Assembly (NCBI GenBank): GCA_043818215.1
Contig: JBDRGC010000493.1
Location: 1-21,558 of the forward strand
Length of the DNA stretch: 21,558 bases
Direction: 5' to 3'
Source: JBDRGC01 sp043818215
GTDB taxonomy: Bacteria; Chloroflexota; Anaerolineae; Anaerolineales; UBA11858
The position numbers and the translations under genes were made by a program. How positions within the stretch are numbered: the stretch's first letter is position 1; each line of letters starts with the position of its first letter. The notes under the pieces are model-generated. The model did no database searches. It worked only from the letters and a program-made list of their open reading frames with translations, and was not told where the DNA came from. This document shows, piece after piece, positions 21,326 through 21,558 of the stretch.

Positions 21326-21362
21326 TGGTCTTACTCCTTTCGGTCGAATATATAGTGCGGCA

Positions 21363-21391
21363 ATTATATCGCTGATGGTGTTAAAAATCAA
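21363..21391 (-). promoter_or_regulatory. Promoter of the ABC ATPase gene
   Basis: On the minus strand TTGATT (21391-21386), 17 bp, TATAAT (21368-21363); start near 21356, leader of about 31 bases. It is the cleanest promoter in the window and excludes the upstream ATG as a start. Confidence 0.75.
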
Positions 21392-21412
21392 ATTGTTTTG
21401 GGTGGCAGGGAG

Positions 21413-21558
21413 CAGGAAACCAGGAAATCAGTAAATCAGGAAACCAGTAAACCAGGAAATCAGGAAACCAGGAAACCAGGAAACCAGGAAACCAGTAAAC
21501 CAGGAAATCAGGAAATCAGGAAACCAGGAAATCAGGAAATCAGGAAATCAGTAAATCA
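21413..21558. repeat. Octamer tandem array (CAGKAAAY), runs off the window
   Basis: Eighteen consecutive 8-bp units CAGGAAAC, CAGGAAAT, CAGTAAAC or CAGTAAAT with no spacers, varying only at two positions. It starts 22 bases upstream of the ABC ATPase promoter -35 and continues beyond the window. Confidence 0.95.

Noticed and set aside
21326..21391. Start of the ABC ATPase at 21391
   Set aside because: The ATG overlaps the -35 of a good promoter, the extra 22 residues are not ABC-like, and AAAGGAG lies before ATG 21325.
21413..21558. CRISPR array
   Set aside because: Units are 8 bp, contiguous and without spacers.
1..21558. tRNA or rRNA genes
   Set aside because: I looked for T-loop (GGTTCRA) and cloverleaf patterns and rRNA motifs and found none convincing; the GTTCAAGAC match at 6337 belongs to the 6S-like RNA.

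Overview
The window looks like a fragment of a Chloroflexota (Anaerolineae-like) genome, probably from an environmental assembly. This is inferred from gene content and style: Thr/Pro-rich stalk proteins with fibronectin-like modules, a gingipain-like lipoprotein remnant, archaeal-type phosphoglycerate mutase, a TIGR01906/DUF1461 membrane protein, a membrane-fused spermidine-synthase-like protein, and intergenic regions crowded with small palindromes and 7-8 bp tandem repeats. I ran no database search.

Layout: 1-2352 holds the end of a surface protein gene, then a lipoprotein remnant fused to a broken transposase-like gene that itself carries short repeat insertions. 2353-6141 is the aspS-asnS operon (aspartyl- and asparaginyl-tRNA synthetases) with its leader. 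6188-6427 encodes a 6S-like RNA with its own promoter and terminator. 6556-10497 is on the minus strand: lpdA, then the housekeeping-type sigma factor rpoD behind a structured leader, then a six-helix membrane protein overlapped by a 53-residue basic protein. 10628-12530 has an rhlE-type helicase gene between two decayed pieces of a comM/yifB (Mg-chelatase-like) gene. 12600-15820 carries repeats, the spermidine-synthase-like protein and the DUF1461 protein. 15815-20224 (minus) encodes a Nudix-GNAT fusion, a lipoprotein with four FxLYD-like repeats, and apgM. 20225-21325 (minus) is a MalK/UgpC-type ABC ATPase, followed by an octamer array that runs off the end.

The most interesting system is upstream of aspS-asnS. 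A 32-codon open frame (2653-2751) is dense in Asn and Asp codons (7 of residues 10-20), precisely the amino acids the two downstream enzymes load onto tRNA. It overlaps a strong hairpin (2698-2726). Part of that hairpin (2718-2727) is also complementary to 2769-2779, the start of an intrinsic terminator (2773-2807). That is the full layout of a ribosome-mediated transcription attenuator: stalling at the Asn/Asp codons would free 2718-2727 to block the terminator and turn the synthetase operon on. I know of no described Asp/Asn attenuator for aspS-asnS. AspRS also carries His31 and Gly83, residues associated with non-discriminating enzymes that charge tRNA-Asn with Asp, although AsnRS is encoded next door.

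A second theme is repeats abutting genes. Several stop or start codons lie inside or directly against short tandem arrays. Two families of small palindromes are nested one inside the other at the same relative site in two places, and one of them also sits inside the transposase-like pseudogene.
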